Source: Chitinophagales bacterium (lineage in GTDB: Bacteria; Bacteroidota; Bacteroidia; Chitinophagales; Chitinophagaceae). Taken from it: DNA of 64,000 nucleotides. Shown piece after piece: positions 25,999 through 35,184 of this stretch; the stretch's first letter is position 1, and the number at the start of each line of letters is the position of its first letter. The stretch is from the NCBI GenBank assembly GCA_013298665.1, contig JAAFIK010000009.1, forward strand, positions 1 to 64,000, given 5' to 3'. The position numbers and the translations under genes are program-made. The notes under the pieces are model-generated. The model searched no databases. It was not told the origin of the DNA and was given only the letters and a program-made list of their open reading frames with translations.

Positions 25999-26643
25999 TC
26001 AGGCACTCCCGACATTATTTTTGGAAAAAGCTTCGTCAAAACTAAAACTGAGGGTACCCATTTCGCGCCGGGCATCATGCAGCGGCGCAATCACCAACTC
26101 ATGCCGGTTACGATCAAGTGCAACAAAAGTAGCATAATGTGCCGTTGTTTCTGCGGTAAACAGTACATCCAGATCGTGCAGATTGGCTGTCCAATGATTT
26201 GCTGTTACCATTTCCTTGCGATCGGGCATGGGCAGGTTGATATACCCGGCCACTACCTGGCAACCTTCAGCTTTCAATTGTTTGGCTTTTGCACAAAATG
26301 CCTCAAGCATGGCATTATCAGGCAGACCATTTTCTGAAATGGGTAATGTACAACTGATTACTCCGGATCTGATCAAGCTACTTTGATGAACAACACTGTG
26401 TATTTCACCCGCAATGGCATCCGTGGTATGAACATTGGGCGCAATGAGCAACTGGTGTGCAGGCAGGCTGCCAGGCAGAACAGTAAGCCCGGTATGTGCA
26501 ATACTGATCCGGCGAAAATTGCCGGCCATACGGGAATCTCCAATAAAGGATATCCCTTTATTGAAAGCTGCTGCTGATTTACTGAGTAAAGTTCCGGCAG
26601 TAAGGGCACCGGCGGCCTGTAAAAAATGTCTCCGACTTTTCAT
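25999..26643 (-). CDS. Tat-type exported hypothetical protein
   Basis: The product starting at 26643 is 214 residues and begins with a twin-arginine signal (SRRHFLQAAGALTAGTLLSKSAAA), so it is probably exported folded. The remainder has no motif I recognise: a FIGDSRMAG segment near the start of the mature part, two Cys and several His. The 72-base extension to 26715 places the Tat motif too deep and is less likely. Function unknown. Confidence 0.65.
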   Translation of the reverse strand: MKSRRHFLQAAGALTAGTLLSKSAAAFNKGISFIGDSRMAGNFRRISIAHTGLTVLPGSLPAHQLLIAPNVHTTDAIAGEIHSVVHQSSLIRSGVISCTLPISENGLPDNAMLEAFCAKAKQLKAEGCQVVAGYINLPMPDRKEMVTANHWTANLHDLDVLFTAETTAHYATFVALDRNRHELVIAPLHDARREMGTLSFSFDEAFSKNNVGSA

Positions 26644-26849
26644 ACGACATGGTTGGTTTTGGGTAATTAAATGCCTACGCGGAGCAAGATACTGATTTTT
26701 CCGATTTTTCGGCATACCCTTTCAAAAAAATGTAATATGACAAAATTAAGTGCAAAGGATACATCCGCAAAATGCACATCAGCCGCAAAAAAAGCAGGCC
26801 TAATCATCATTCCTTCCCGTTATGAGAAACCCATATTATCCGGTATGAT

Positions 26850-27524
26850 TTAGCGAAAGGCTTGCTCAAGCATCCAGGCCGCAAGATGAAGATCGGGCGG
26901 CGTGGTAATTTTAAAATTGGCCTCCTCCCCTTCCACCAGGTGTACCTGCATACCAAATGCCTCCACAACCGCAGCTTCATCGGTAAAACGATCTTTATAA
27001 TCGATATTAAAAGCAGGCAATAATATTTTACTGTGAAAAGTCTGCGGGGTTTGTACCAGCCTTATTGCCACCCGATCCACCGGTTCGCTGCCTGTTTCGG
27101 TTACCCTGCGCAAACTGTCTTTAGCCGGTAACACCGGAATGGCAGAACCATGTTCCATAGCCGCATCAAAGCACCGGCGGATCAGTGCCTGTGAAAGCAG
27201 GCAACGTACCCCATCATGTACAAAAATGATACTTTCCTCCCTGATCTGTGCAAGTCCAAGCTGAACAGAATGAAAACGCGTACGGCCTCCTGCGGTAAGC
27301 CTTATACGTTTATGGTCAAAAAAGCCATCAACGATCTCCCGCCCAAGTTCGAGGTGTTCTTCGGGTAATACCAATATGATCTGCAGATCATCCCAGGCCT
27401 TCAGAAACGCCTCTATTGTATAATACAACACTGGTTTTCCCTGTATCAACTGAAACTGCTTGGGTATTTCTCCTCCCATCCTGGTACCCGTTCCACCCGC
27501 AACAATCACTGCAAATTTGTTCAC
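26850..27524 (-). CDS. ispD: 2-C-methyl-D-erythritol 4-phosphate cytidylyltransferase
   Basis: Couples CTP to methylerythritol phosphate in the non-mevalonate isoprenoid pathway. The nucleotide loop VAGGTGTRMGGEIPKQF lies directly at the N-terminus, HDGVRCLLS is the second conserved block, and LVEGEEANFKITTPPDL is the C-terminal signature. The start is set at a GTG (27524, VNKFAVIVAGG), since no ATG lies near the family N-terminus and the extension to 27647 would overlap the divergent gene at 27571. This gives 224 residues, normal for the family. Only 46 bases separate the two divergent starts. Confidence 0.9.
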   Translation of the reverse strand: MNKFAVIVAGGTGTRMGGEIPKQFQLIQGKPVLYYTIEAFLKAWDDLQIILVLPEEHLELGREIVDGFFDHKRIRLTAGGRTRFHSVQLGLAQIREESIIFVHDGVRCLLSQALIRRCFDAAMEHGSAIPVLPAKDSLRRVTETGSEPVDRVAIRLVQTPQTFHSKILLPAFNIDYKDRFTDEAAVVEAFGMQVHLVEGEEANFKITTPPDLHLAAWMLEQAFR

Positions 27525-27570
27525 GTAATCTTTATTTTGAGGCAAAAATAAGGCTTTGTAAATTGCAGGT

Positions 27571-28137
27571 ATGAAGCAAGTTGGTTTATTTTTACTGTGC
27601 TGGAGTATGTTACTGGCCTGTAACAATAACAATATACAACAGCGCAATCAGGTATTAGGGCTCAGGCAAATGAGCGATCTCGCTACAGCAGAATACATTA
27701 TTACTAAAATCATCAGGGCAAACGACAACAAGACCTGGTATAAATGGGGCGACCGGAAAATACTCATGAGTTGCCGGGCCAGTGTAAAAGCAGGCATTGA
27801 CCTGTCTCAATTGAAAGCCGAAGACTTTCAGATTACAGGAAAGAAAATTACACTTCTATTACCACCTGCCAAACTCATTTCACTCAATATACCCCCGGAG
27901 AATATCAATATTGAATACGAAGAAGTTGGCTTGTTCCGCAGTACATTTAAAACGGGGGAAAGGGATGCTCTTGCTGCACAGGCAGAAGCACAGATCCGCA
28001 ACAGCGCCGACTCGCTCGGTATTCTTACCACCGCAAAAGAGAATGCCGAGTTGTTTATCCGTTCCTTCTTAATGCGGGCGGGATACAAAGAGGTTGTTTT
28101 CAGCAGCAATTCCCCAACAACCCCGGCACTCAACTGA
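27571..28137 (+). CDS. DUF4230 lipoprotein
   Basis: A 188-residue protein with a lipoprotein-like signal (MKQVGLFLLCWSMLLACNN, Cys at 17). The DUF4230 body comprises a strand-rich core (WYKWGDRKILMSCRASVKAGIDL, then KITLLLPPAKLISLNI) and a C-terminal amphipathic helix (ALAAQAEAQIRNSADSLGIL...AELFIRSFLMRAGYKEVVF). The family is common in Bacteroidetes and Firmicutes and functionally uncharacterised. It is followed after six bases by a second family member. Confidence 0.8.
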   Translation: MKQVGLFLLCWSMLLACNNNNIQQRNQVLGLRQMSDLATAEYIITKIIRANDNKTWYKWGDRKILMSCRASVKAGIDLSQLKAEDFQITGKKITLLLPPAKLISLNIPPENINIEYEEVGLFRSTFKTGERDALAAQAEAQIRNSADSLGILTTAKENAELFIRSFLMRAGYKEVVFSSNSPTTPALN

Positions 28138-28143
28138 TACATT

Positions 28144-28761
28144 ATGAAAAAAACGGTCAACAGCCTGCTACTCATCGTCGTGCTGGTCATGCTGTATTTC
28201 ATCCTCAGCCATTTTGGTATCCTGCCCACTTTCGGTAATCCCTTTCGCACAAAGCCGGTGACCATTGATAATACCCCCATACTTATTGAAGAGATGCGCG
28301 AACTGCGTAACCTTGTTAGTGTTACGATCTATGATGAAGTGGTGATTGCCTCAGAAAAAGACGAAAAACAATATATCGGCAACCCGATGTCTGTATTACC
28401 GCTCAGCTATACCTCAAAAGCCCGTATTGTATTGGTTGGCAGAGGAACAGTGATGGCCGGTGTCAATTTTTTTGAGTTGAAAGAAGCCGATTGCTTTGTA
28501 AAGGACGACTCTGTCAGTTTGCATCTTCCACCCGCAACCATTTTAGAAACGTCCATCAATCCTTCGGGTTTTGAAACCTTTACCGAAACCGGGCATTGGA
28601 CGGAAGCAGAGGTCACCAGCACCAAGCAGCAGGCCAAACAACAAATGGAACAACGGGCACTTGCACAAAATATCCTTTCCAAAGCCACCCTTAAAAGCAA
28701 ACAAGTCGTAGAAAGATTTCTACGACTTGCAGGATTTAAAAAAATCGTTATTACACCATAA
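28144..28761 (+). CDS. DUF4230 membrane-anchored protein
   Basis: A 205-residue protein with an N-terminal membrane anchor (VNSLLLIVVLVMLYFILSHF) in place of a lipoprotein signal. The body has the same order as the upstream neighbour: SKARIVLVGRGTVMAGVNFFEL, DSVSLHLPPATIL, and a C-terminal helix with RFLRLAGFKKIVI. The pair has different anchors (lipid versus helix), so they may work together across one membrane face. A perfect inverted repeat lies within its last codons. Function unknown. Confidence 0.8.
   Translation: MKKTVNSLLLIVVLVMLYFILSHFGILPTFGNPFRTKPVTIDNTPILIEEMRELRNLVSVTIYDEVVIASEKDEKQYIGNPMSVLPLSYTSKARIVLVGRGTVMAGVNFFELKEADCFVKDDSVSLHLPPATILETSINPSGFETFTETGHWTEAEVTSTKQQAKQQMEQRALAQNILSKATLKSKQVVERFLRLAGFKKIVITP
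28702..28729. repeat. Perfect 13-base inverted repeat inside a coding 3' end
   Basis: CAAGTCGTAGAAA at 28702-28714 and its exact reverse complement at 28717-28729 are separated only by GA. The palindrome lies about 30 bases before the stop of the second DUF4230 gene. A T-tract does not follow on the plus strand at once, so it is not a classic terminator. Confidence 0.85.
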
Positions 28762-28778
28762 GGCTTTCGACCTTCAGC

Positions 28779-31700
28779 TTAATATACATTGTAACCAAAA
28801 CTCATATAATACATACCGCCAATATTGGGGTTACCAAAGGCGTTTTGGTAGTACCTGTTCTGGATATTGGTACCGCCAATTTTGATGATGGATTTTGTTT
28901 TGGGCAACCTTACACTAACCTGAGCGTCCAATGATCCGAAGTGAGGAACCGTGCCTGTAGCAAAAGTACCTTCATACAGGAACTCATCCTGCCAGCGGTA
29001 AGTAACATTAAAGCCAAAACGCTTGCAGATTTTATTATTGCCAAGCCCGATATTAAATTGCGTTTTGGGGGTATTGAAGAAAGTAACCAATCCTACGGGT
29101 ACATCTCTGAGTTCATTTCCGGATACATTACCGCTCACCATAAAGTTGTAAGGAAGCAGCAGTTCTGCGCCCAGTCCCCAGCCAAAAGCCTTGATTTTGG
29201 TGGGGCTGGTTACCACCGTACTGTATACCTGGCGGGTATTACCACTAAGCAACCCTGTTTCACGGAATGGGCTGGGTGCAGTAGTTTTACTTTGAAGAAG
29301 AATTTCAGTGGCAATAAAGTTATTGTAAGTGCTGCTGTAGACAAAGGCGTCAATCAGCAGACGCTTGAACAACAAGCCCTTGTAACCCACTTCATAGCTT
29401 TGTACGTCTTCGGCTTTAAAGTCTTTAAACTCGTAAGGCTTAAGTATAGAAGCAGATTGTGTAGCAGCCGTTGCCTGTGCCTGAGCAGCCGTTTGACCAG
29501 CGCCAAGTGCAGCAGCATAAGCAGCCTGGAAAGCAGCGCCATAAGCAGCCACGTTCGCTTGAGTATAAACGGGATTTGAACTGAATTTAAAGAAATCACG
29601 GAAGGTGGGCAGACCACCGATCAGCCTTGCCCTGACCACATCAAGATTGATGAACTGGTTTTGTGTGGAAGGTAGACGGAAACCAGACTGATAGCTGAGG
29701 CGCAGGTTGTTTTCTTTTGCTATTTTAATCAAAGCCGTTACCCTTGGGGTAAAGCGACCGGCAAAGTTTTCATTTTTATCATAGCGTCCTGCAGCAGTGA
29801 GTTTCAGCCTGCCGTCAATAAGACTTTTCTGAAGTTGTATAAATCCGCCGTACTCATTGATATTGATCCTTCCTGCTGTATCTGCAAATATGGTACCCTC
29901 AGAATTCAATGAATATTGCTTAAAGTTTGCGCCAATCAGCACATCCACAAAGGGTATCTTATCGCCGAAACCATATTGTGCATCAGCAGCATAAAGATCC
30001 GTTTTATCCGTAAACTTGGCACCACCTTTTGAAATGGGAATATTGGCAAACTTATTCTTGGCATCAGTAAATGCCTGTGTACCGGGGAGCAAGCGCCCAA
30101 CATCAGCCTGCGACCTTGCAAAGTTGTGAATGACAGGGATATTGTTATTGGCTGTAGAGGTGGCAAAATTAGTTGCGAAGGCAGTAGCAGTAGCAGTAGC
30201 CTGAGCAACTGTTTGTCCGGCTGCAATAGCCTGGCTGTAAGAGTTATTGAAAGCGGGTGTATAAGCGCTTGTATAAGTATTGTTCCAACCGCCTACAAAG
30301 TTACCTACATAAGTAGGGTACCACACAGAGTTGTCTTTCCAGGAATTGTTGATATTCGTAGCCAGTGCTGTAGAGTTGTAAGCATCACCTGAGTTTTCCT
30401 GGGTGGTATATAAACGAACATGCCAGTTTTTCCCCTTTACTTCTGCCTTGTACTGGCCGATTTTTACATTACGGAGGCTATATCGGTCCGAACCGGTGTA
30501 TACTGTTGTACCGATACCCCAGTAAGCATTGATGGAAGCTTCTACCGTAGAAGACAATTTGTAGAACAACCCGCCGGTCAGCTTAATATTATTGGTATTG
30601 TAGTCAACAAGTGATGCTTCATTATACCCCGTACGCGATACATTGGCATTTGGAATGATATTGTTTTGCAGACCCACAAAGAAGGGTTGTGTCTGGGCAT
30701 TGCTTCCGAGGAAAGCATTGATCTGTGCCTGGGTAGGTTGCGTACCGGTTGCTGCAAAAAATTGTGCACGGTAACCTGCTTCACCTGCAGCGAGAACACT
30801 TTGTGCAATGCTGCGCATATTAGCGGTAAAGTCATCACCGTACTGGTTTACACCATCATAATCCGGATTGCTTCTGTCTCCGGGGATGGCCTTATTCAGG
30901 TCGCGGCTGTAGTTCCTGTCATCAGTAGCCTGCCAGTCTTTTGCCTGAATCAGTTGTGCAGTCATCTTAAACGCAAACTTATTGTTAAAAGCTTTCCCCC
31001 AACGTATAGCCCAGTCTGAATAAGGTGCCTTGCTACGCTGACGGCCATCGGTGTGCATCATACCCTGCTTTACCTGAAAACTCAACCCCTGGTATTTAAA
31101 GGGGTTTTTTGAATTGATCAGCAGCGTACCATTCATACCGCCAGAGCCATAAAGTGCGGAAGAAGCTCCTGGCAGTAATTCTATATTATCCACATCCAGT
31201 TCGGTCAATCCCACCACACTTGCTACCGAGAAGTTCAGCCCGGGAGCCTGGTTATCCATACCATCAATGAACTGGTTCATACGGAGGTTACCACTACCAT
31301 TGAAACCACGGGTACTGTATGTTTTAAATGTAAAGGAGGACGTTACCTGATCAACCCCTTTGAGGCTGCCGATAGCATCGTAATAAGAAGGTGCAGCAAG
31401 ATCCCTGATCGCACCTGCGCCTATCCTTTCAATAGTTACAGGGGACTCAAGAATGCGGGTGGCCACACGGGTAGCTGAAACCACAACTTCCTGTCCAAGC
31501 GCATTGGTAGGCTTGAAACTGATCTCGAGCGGGGTGTTGCTGTTTACCGTTACCTCCTGTATTTCAAAACCTACTGAGGTAATCAGCAAGGTTACAGGCA
31601 GGGATTTAGCATTTAACGAGAAATTACCCTTATCATCGGTAAATGTTCCCGTGGAAGTCCCTTTAATCGTAATTGATACGGCGGAAACGGCTTCCTTGGT

Positions 31701-31808
31701 ACTGCTGTTCTTCACATTACCGCTGATGGTTGTTGACTGTGCATAAGCAGAAACACAGCACATACTGGCCAGCAGCACTACAACCATACCGGTTAATCTC
31801 TTAATCAT
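28779..31808 (-). CDS. TonB-dependent receptor with carboxypeptidase-like N-terminal domain
   Basis: A 1009-residue outer-membrane protein starting at ATG 31808 with a signal peptide (MIKRLTGMVVVLLASMCCVSAYA). Next comes a CarboxypepD_reg-like domain (about 25-105, ISGNVKNSSTKEAVSAVSI...), then a plug domain (about 115-230, with STRGFNGSGNLRMNQFIDG), then a 22-strand barrel ending in YMSFGYNVY. It should import a substrate using TonB energy. No SusD partner is adjacent, so it is not an obvious Sus-type glycan system. Extracellular loops contain unusual Ala/Thr/Gln-rich stretches (about 550-575 and 790-820). Confidence 0.92.
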   Translation of the reverse strand: MIKRLTGMVVVLLASMCCVSAYAQSTTISGNVKNSSTKEAVSAVSITIKGTSTGTFTDDKGNFSLNAKSLPVTLLITSVGFEIQEVTVNSNTPLEISFKPTNALGQEVVVSATRVATRILESPVTIERIGAGAIRDLAAPSYYDAIGSLKGVDQVTSSFTFKTYSTRGFNGSGNLRMNQFIDGMDNQAPGLNFSVASVVGLTELDVDNIELLPGASSALYGSGGMNGTLLINSKNPFKYQGLSFQVKQGMMHTDGRQRSKAPYSDWAIRWGKAFNNKFAFKMTAQLIQAKDWQATDDRNYSRDLNKAIPGDRSNPDYDGVNQYGDDFTANMRSIAQSVLAAGEAGYRAQFFAATGTQPTQAQINAFLGSNAQTQPFFVGLQNNIIPNANVSRTGYNEASLVDYNTNNIKLTGGLFYKLSSTVEASINAYWGIGTTVYTGSDRYSLRNVKIGQYKAEVKGKNWHVRLYTTQENSGDAYNSTALATNINNSWKDNSVWYPTYVGNFVGGWNNTYTSAYTPAFNNSYSQAIAAGQTVAQATATATAFATNFATSTANNNIPVIHNFARSQADVGRLLPGTQAFTDAKNKFANIPISKGGAKFTDKTDLYAADAQYGFGDKIPFVDVLIGANFKQYSLNSEGTIFADTAGRININEYGGFIQLQKSLIDGRLKLTAAGRYDKNENFAGRFTPRVTALIKIAKENNLRLSYQSGFRLPSTQNQFINLDVVRARLIGGLPTFRDFFKFSSNPVYTQANVAAYGAAFQAAYAAALGAGQTAAQAQATAATQSASILKPYEFKDFKAEDVQSYEVGYKGLLFKRLLIDAFVYSSTYNNFIATEILLQSKTTAPSPFRETGLLSGNTRQVYSTVVTSPTKIKAFGWGLGAELLLPYNFMVSGNVSGNELRDVPVGLVTFFNTPKTQFNIGLGNNKICKRFGFNVTYRWQDEFLYEGTFATGTVPHFGSLDAQVSVRLPKTKSIIKIGGTNIQNRYYQNAFGNPNIGGMYYMSFGYNVY

Positions 31809-31908
31809 ATTCGCAAGTTTAGTTTTTAAATATTGAGCAAAATAAGCATTGTTATTTTTTTGCAAAAATTTAATTTATTACCACCTGTGTAAATCTTGAT
31901 GGTCATTA

Positions 31909-31941
31909 TTTGGGCAAATCCCCGCTACACTGGTAATTTAG
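31909..31941 (+). promoter_or_regulatory. Candidate promoter for purC
   Basis: TTTG at 31909-31912, a 21-base spacer and TAATTTAG at 31934-31941 (one mismatch to TAnnTTTG). The implied transcription start would fall very near the ATG at 31946, which would give an almost leaderless message, so the match may be fortuitous. Confidence 0.3.
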
Positions 31942-31945
31942 CGCC

Positions 31946-32878
31946 ATGGCAACACTTCAATTTCCCGGCCAGACGGGGTTTTATAAAGGTAAGGTAAGAG
32001 ACGTTTATACCATCAATAATTCTTTACTGGTTATGGTGGCCAGCAACCGGATATCCGCTTTTGACGTCATTTTACCCCGTCCTATCCCTTATAAAGGACA
32101 AGTATTAAACCAGATCGCTGCATACATGCTGCAGGCCACGACCGATATATGCCCCAATTGGTACCTTGGCAGTCCGGCTCCGCAGGTCAGTATCGGCAAA
32201 AAATGCGTGCCCTTCCGTATTGAGATGGTGGTACGCGGTAATCTTACCGGTCATGCCTGGCGCACTTACCAGGCCGGCATACGCAGCCTCTGCGGAATCC
32301 CCCTTCCCGATGGTTTAAGAGAAAACGACTATTTCCCCCATCCCATCATTACCCCCAGTACGAAGGCTGACGAAGGGCATGATGAAGACATCAGCAAGGC
32401 CGAAATCATCCGGCAGGGTCTGGCCACTACGGAAGAATGGGACATACTTGAGCGCTATGCCCTCCTCCTTTTTGAACGGGGAAAACAGATCGCAGCGAAA
32501 AGAGGCCTCATTCTTGTTGACACCAAATACGAATTTGGCAAACTTGGTGATACCATCTGCCTCATGGATGAAATACATACCCCCGATTCCTCACGTTACT
32601 TCTATGCAGATGGCTTTGATCAGAAACAGACCACCGGCGAAAAGCAGCAACAATTAAGTAAAGAATTTGTTCGTGAATGGCTTATTGCCAATGGATTTAT
32701 GGGCAAAGAAGGCCAAATCGTTCCGGAGATGAGCGATGAATGGGTAAATACCATCAGCAAACGCTATATTGAATTATATGAGCAGGTCATTGGCGAGCCC
32801 TTTGTACCATCAGACATCGGCGATGATGTAATGACGGGATGGGTCAATAAAGCATTACAATCTTATACGACAACGTGA
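31946..32878 (+). CDS. purC: Phosphoribosylaminoimidazole-succinocarboxamide synthase
   Basis: A 310-residue enzyme joining aspartate to CAIR with ATP in purine synthesis. Motifs are [20 protein letters not shown], the [15 protein letters not shown] substrate loop and LVDTKYEFG. The length fits the longer, monofunctional SAICAR synthetase type. It is the last plus-strand gene before the large minus-strand cluster, and its stop lies 23 bases from that of the convergent GH3 gene. Confidence 0.96.
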   Translation: MATLQFPGQTGFYKGKVRDVYTINNSLLVMVASNRISAFDVILPRPIPYKGQVLNQIAAYMLQATTDICPNWYLGSPAPQVSIGKKCVPFRIEMVVRGNLTGHAWRTYQAGIRSLCGIPLPDGLRENDYFPHPIITPSTKADEGHDEDISKAEIIRQGLATTEEWDILERYALLLFERGKQIAAKRGLILVDTKYEFGKLGDTICLMDEIHTPDSSRYFYADGFDQKQTTGEKQQQLSKEFVREWLIANGFMGKEGQIVPEMSDEWVNTISKRYIELYEQVIGEPFVPSDIGDDVMTGWVNKALQSYTTT

Positions 32879-32901
32879 CCGGTTAACCTGATACCCGGGC
32901 T

Positions 32902-34536
32902 TTAAGCCGGCTGACACAAATACTGCCATTCTTTTTGATCGGTAATAAAAATCTTATCTTTTACCTGTGCAGGCCGTACACCCGCCTCTACCCTGCGTAT
33001 CCAATCCCTGGCAAAGCCATGCTTTGCCACCGGCTGTACCACCGGCAAATGAATACTGCCTCCTGCTCTACCCTGCTGATACCCCGGGTGCAGGGCACAA
33101 AGTGCGTCATCAACCAGTACTGCAAACGCATAAGCGTCCTCAGGCAGGGCATAGCCATCAAATTCAACCGCGAAGAGCAATCTGTCGTTCCTGTCCCAAT
33201 CAATACAGCAGGACAGGTTTACCAGCGACCACTCACATTGGGCTGCGGCAGCAACAGCAGCGGCAGTAACATCCGTTTCCAGCAACCGGCAGGATTGCAG
33301 TTGCAGTACCTTATTACGCCCTGCATATTCTGCATACGGAACACCATTGATAATGGCGGAGACACGGATAATATCGCCCAGCGCATACCGGTATAACCCG
33401 GATGTATTCGTCAGGATAACGTGATAATACTTTCCTTTTTCAAGTGCATCATAAAGCAAAGTTTTACTGCCCGGCCCGATTTCCTCAGTTGCCTCAATAA
33501 ACTCAAGAAATACAAAGGGCAATGCCAGCGGCCCGCCGAAAGAACTCCTGCTCACAGGTATGGCCACCGGGCCTTCGGAAGCAGCTACCGGAGCGGAAAA
33601 AATTTGTATATCGTTTCCGTAGTCAAGGGGAATACGATGCCGGTAGAGCGCCGCCGTTCCTCCAGTCCAGCAATACATTAATTTAACCGCCGGCCATATG
33701 TGACAGGGTTTAAGTTGTCCGCTGTGCTGCATATTTTTTTCAATAGCAGCCGCTCTTCCGGGGTCACCCGGGCGGAATGGCTTTCCCAGGAGTGTTCCAT
33801 CATGTACATCACGCAGCAATTCATCCTTACGGCTGTCCAGCAGGTATGGAATGGTAGCAATCAAACGGGGATTGATGCCAACAAAGCCAAACACATCCGG
33901 ATATACAGCTGCCACACAGAGCCGGTAGTACAACCGGTCTAACTGGTTGACAATGGCGCCGGGGGAAGCCCATGGCGCACCCATTCCCGGTTCAAAATGA
34001 TCAGCAATGCCTACTTTTTTCGACCAGTTGACCTGGCTCAAACCCGTCTTTTTTGTATCCCCTGATACCGCGTCTTCTTCCGATATGGGATCCCACTTAA
34101 AATTGATGATTTTATTAAAGTTCCCTAATACCCCCGGTACATACTGCCGCATCCTTTGCAAAGAAATATACGCCATAGGCAGGTATATATTTTTGACGTA
34201 CGCACTGGTGGAAGGAATACGTTTGGGCTCACCGGTACTGCCACTGCTTGAAAAATAAAAATCGATATCATCGGCGGTCAATACCATTTTCTCGCCATTC
34301 ACACACCGCTCAATCCATGGTTCATAGCCAGCATAATGCATAATCGGAACATTCTGCTGGTAGGCACGCACGCTGGTTATTCCACGAAAATTAAAATGCC
34401 TGCCAAAAGCACAGTCTTCATTATGCCTGAGGCTGTTCAGCAGCAGGGAAGTTTGCAATCCTTCAGGCGCCCCGAGGGCAGACATAAATGCATTGGCCTG
34501 TTGTTCTGCGGCGAGCAGGATGGTTTCGAATGACAT
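32902..34536 (-). CDS. GH3-family acyl-adenylate amide ligase
   Basis: The 544-residue product belongs to the GH3 branch of adenylating enzymes, whose plant members join acyl acids to amino acids. The ATP P-loop is FYFSSSGSTGEPKRIPST (about residues 91-108), and the second site is TSGLYRYALGDIIRV followed by YAGRNKVLQLQ. Bacterial members are known but few have proven substrates. As the last gene of the cluster, it could catalyse amide bond formation in the final product. The start is two bases after the stop of the upstream kinase gene. Confidence 0.85.
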   Translation of the reverse strand: MSFETILLAAEQQANAFMSALGAPEGLQTSLLLNSLRHNEDCAFGRHFNFRGITSVRAYQQNVPIMHYAGYEPWIERCVNGEKMVLTADDIDFYFSSSGSTGEPKRIPSTSAYVKNIYLPMAYISLQRMRQYVPGVLGNFNKIINFKWDPISEEDAVSGDTKKTGLSQVNWSKKVGIADHFEPGMGAPWASPGAIVNQLDRLYYRLCVAAVYPDVFGFVGINPRLIATIPYLLDSRKDELLRDVHDGTLLGKPFRPGDPGRAAAIEKNMQHSGQLKPCHIWPAVKLMYCWTGGTAALYRHRIPLDYGNDIQIFSAPVAASEGPVAIPVSRSSFGGPLALPFVFLEFIEATEEIGPGSKTLLYDALEKGKYYHVILTNTSGLYRYALGDIIRVSAIINGVPYAEYAGRNKVLQLQSCRLLETDVTAAAVAAAAQCEWSLVNLSCCIDWDRNDRLLFAVEFDGYALPEDAYAFAVLVDDALCALHPGYQQGRAGGSIHLPVVQPVAKHGFARDWIRRVEAGVRPAQVKDKIFITDQKEWQYLCQPA

Positions 34537-34538
34537 AA

Positions 34539-35174
34539 TTAAACAGCAGTTAATATGGTTTGTAAAATGATCGCTGCCGTTGCATCAACGTCATGCGTTC
34601 CTGAAATGACCGTAGAAGGGGTATCGCCAACTTCCCTTTTCATGCAATGATACATATCTTCCTGAAACCTGTAAAATGACTGCGCATCCGATGGATCAGC
34701 AGAATAGCTTTCCAATGCATGTATGCCATTGAGTTGCCGCGCCCTTTCCCAGGCTGTTTCAGGACTCGTATCGAGCATAAAAACATGAGCAGGTTTCGGA
34801 AACCCGCGCCAGGCAGAGAAGAAGTATTCATTACCCCAGCCACAAAGCTGGCATTTAGCCAGTATTTTGTAATAATAAGAGTCCACTACCAGTTGTGCAT
34901 CCCCTTCCGTTCGGGTGATCAGATCCCTCAGCGCAACCAGGTAAAGGTGAAAACATGTGGTAACAAAATCAGCCGAAAACTGGTGACTGTAGTTTTTTGC
35001 ATGTGTATTAAACACTGCCATCAGGTGCCGCAGGGTTCCGCTATTGTCATTAAGAATCACATTTTCATGCGTCAGGCAAATGACTTCGCCGCTGCCGGCA
35101 GACAAGTGTTTGAGCAGTGTGGTTTTACCGGTGAAGTCGCCACCCAGTAATACACTAAATTGTTTTTCACGCAT
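34539..35174 (-). CDS. Thymidylate-kinase-like P-loop kinase
   Basis: A 211-residue protein starting at ATG 35174 (MREKQFSVLLGGDFTGKTTLL). The Walker A is GGDFTGKT, and the segment VFMLDTSPETAWERARQLNG resembles the Asp-containing lid-side motif of thymidylate and deoxynucleoside kinases. Family members phosphorylate nucleosides or nucleotides. The housekeeping tmk is usually elsewhere, so this copy probably acts on a pathway intermediate (inference). It is flanked at 10 and 2 bases by its neighbours. Confidence 0.65.
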   Translation of the reverse strand: MREKQFSVLLGGDFTGKTTLLKHLSAGSGEVICLTHENVILNDNSGTLRHLMAVFNTHAKNYSHQFSADFVTTCFHLYLVALRDLITRTEGDAQLVVDSYYYKILAKCQLCGWGNEYFFSAWRGFPKPAHVFMLDTSPETAWERARQLNGIHALESYSADPSDAQSFYRFQEDMYHCMKREVGDTPSTVISGTHDVDATAAIILQTILTAV

Positions 35175-35184
35175 AGTATAATAT

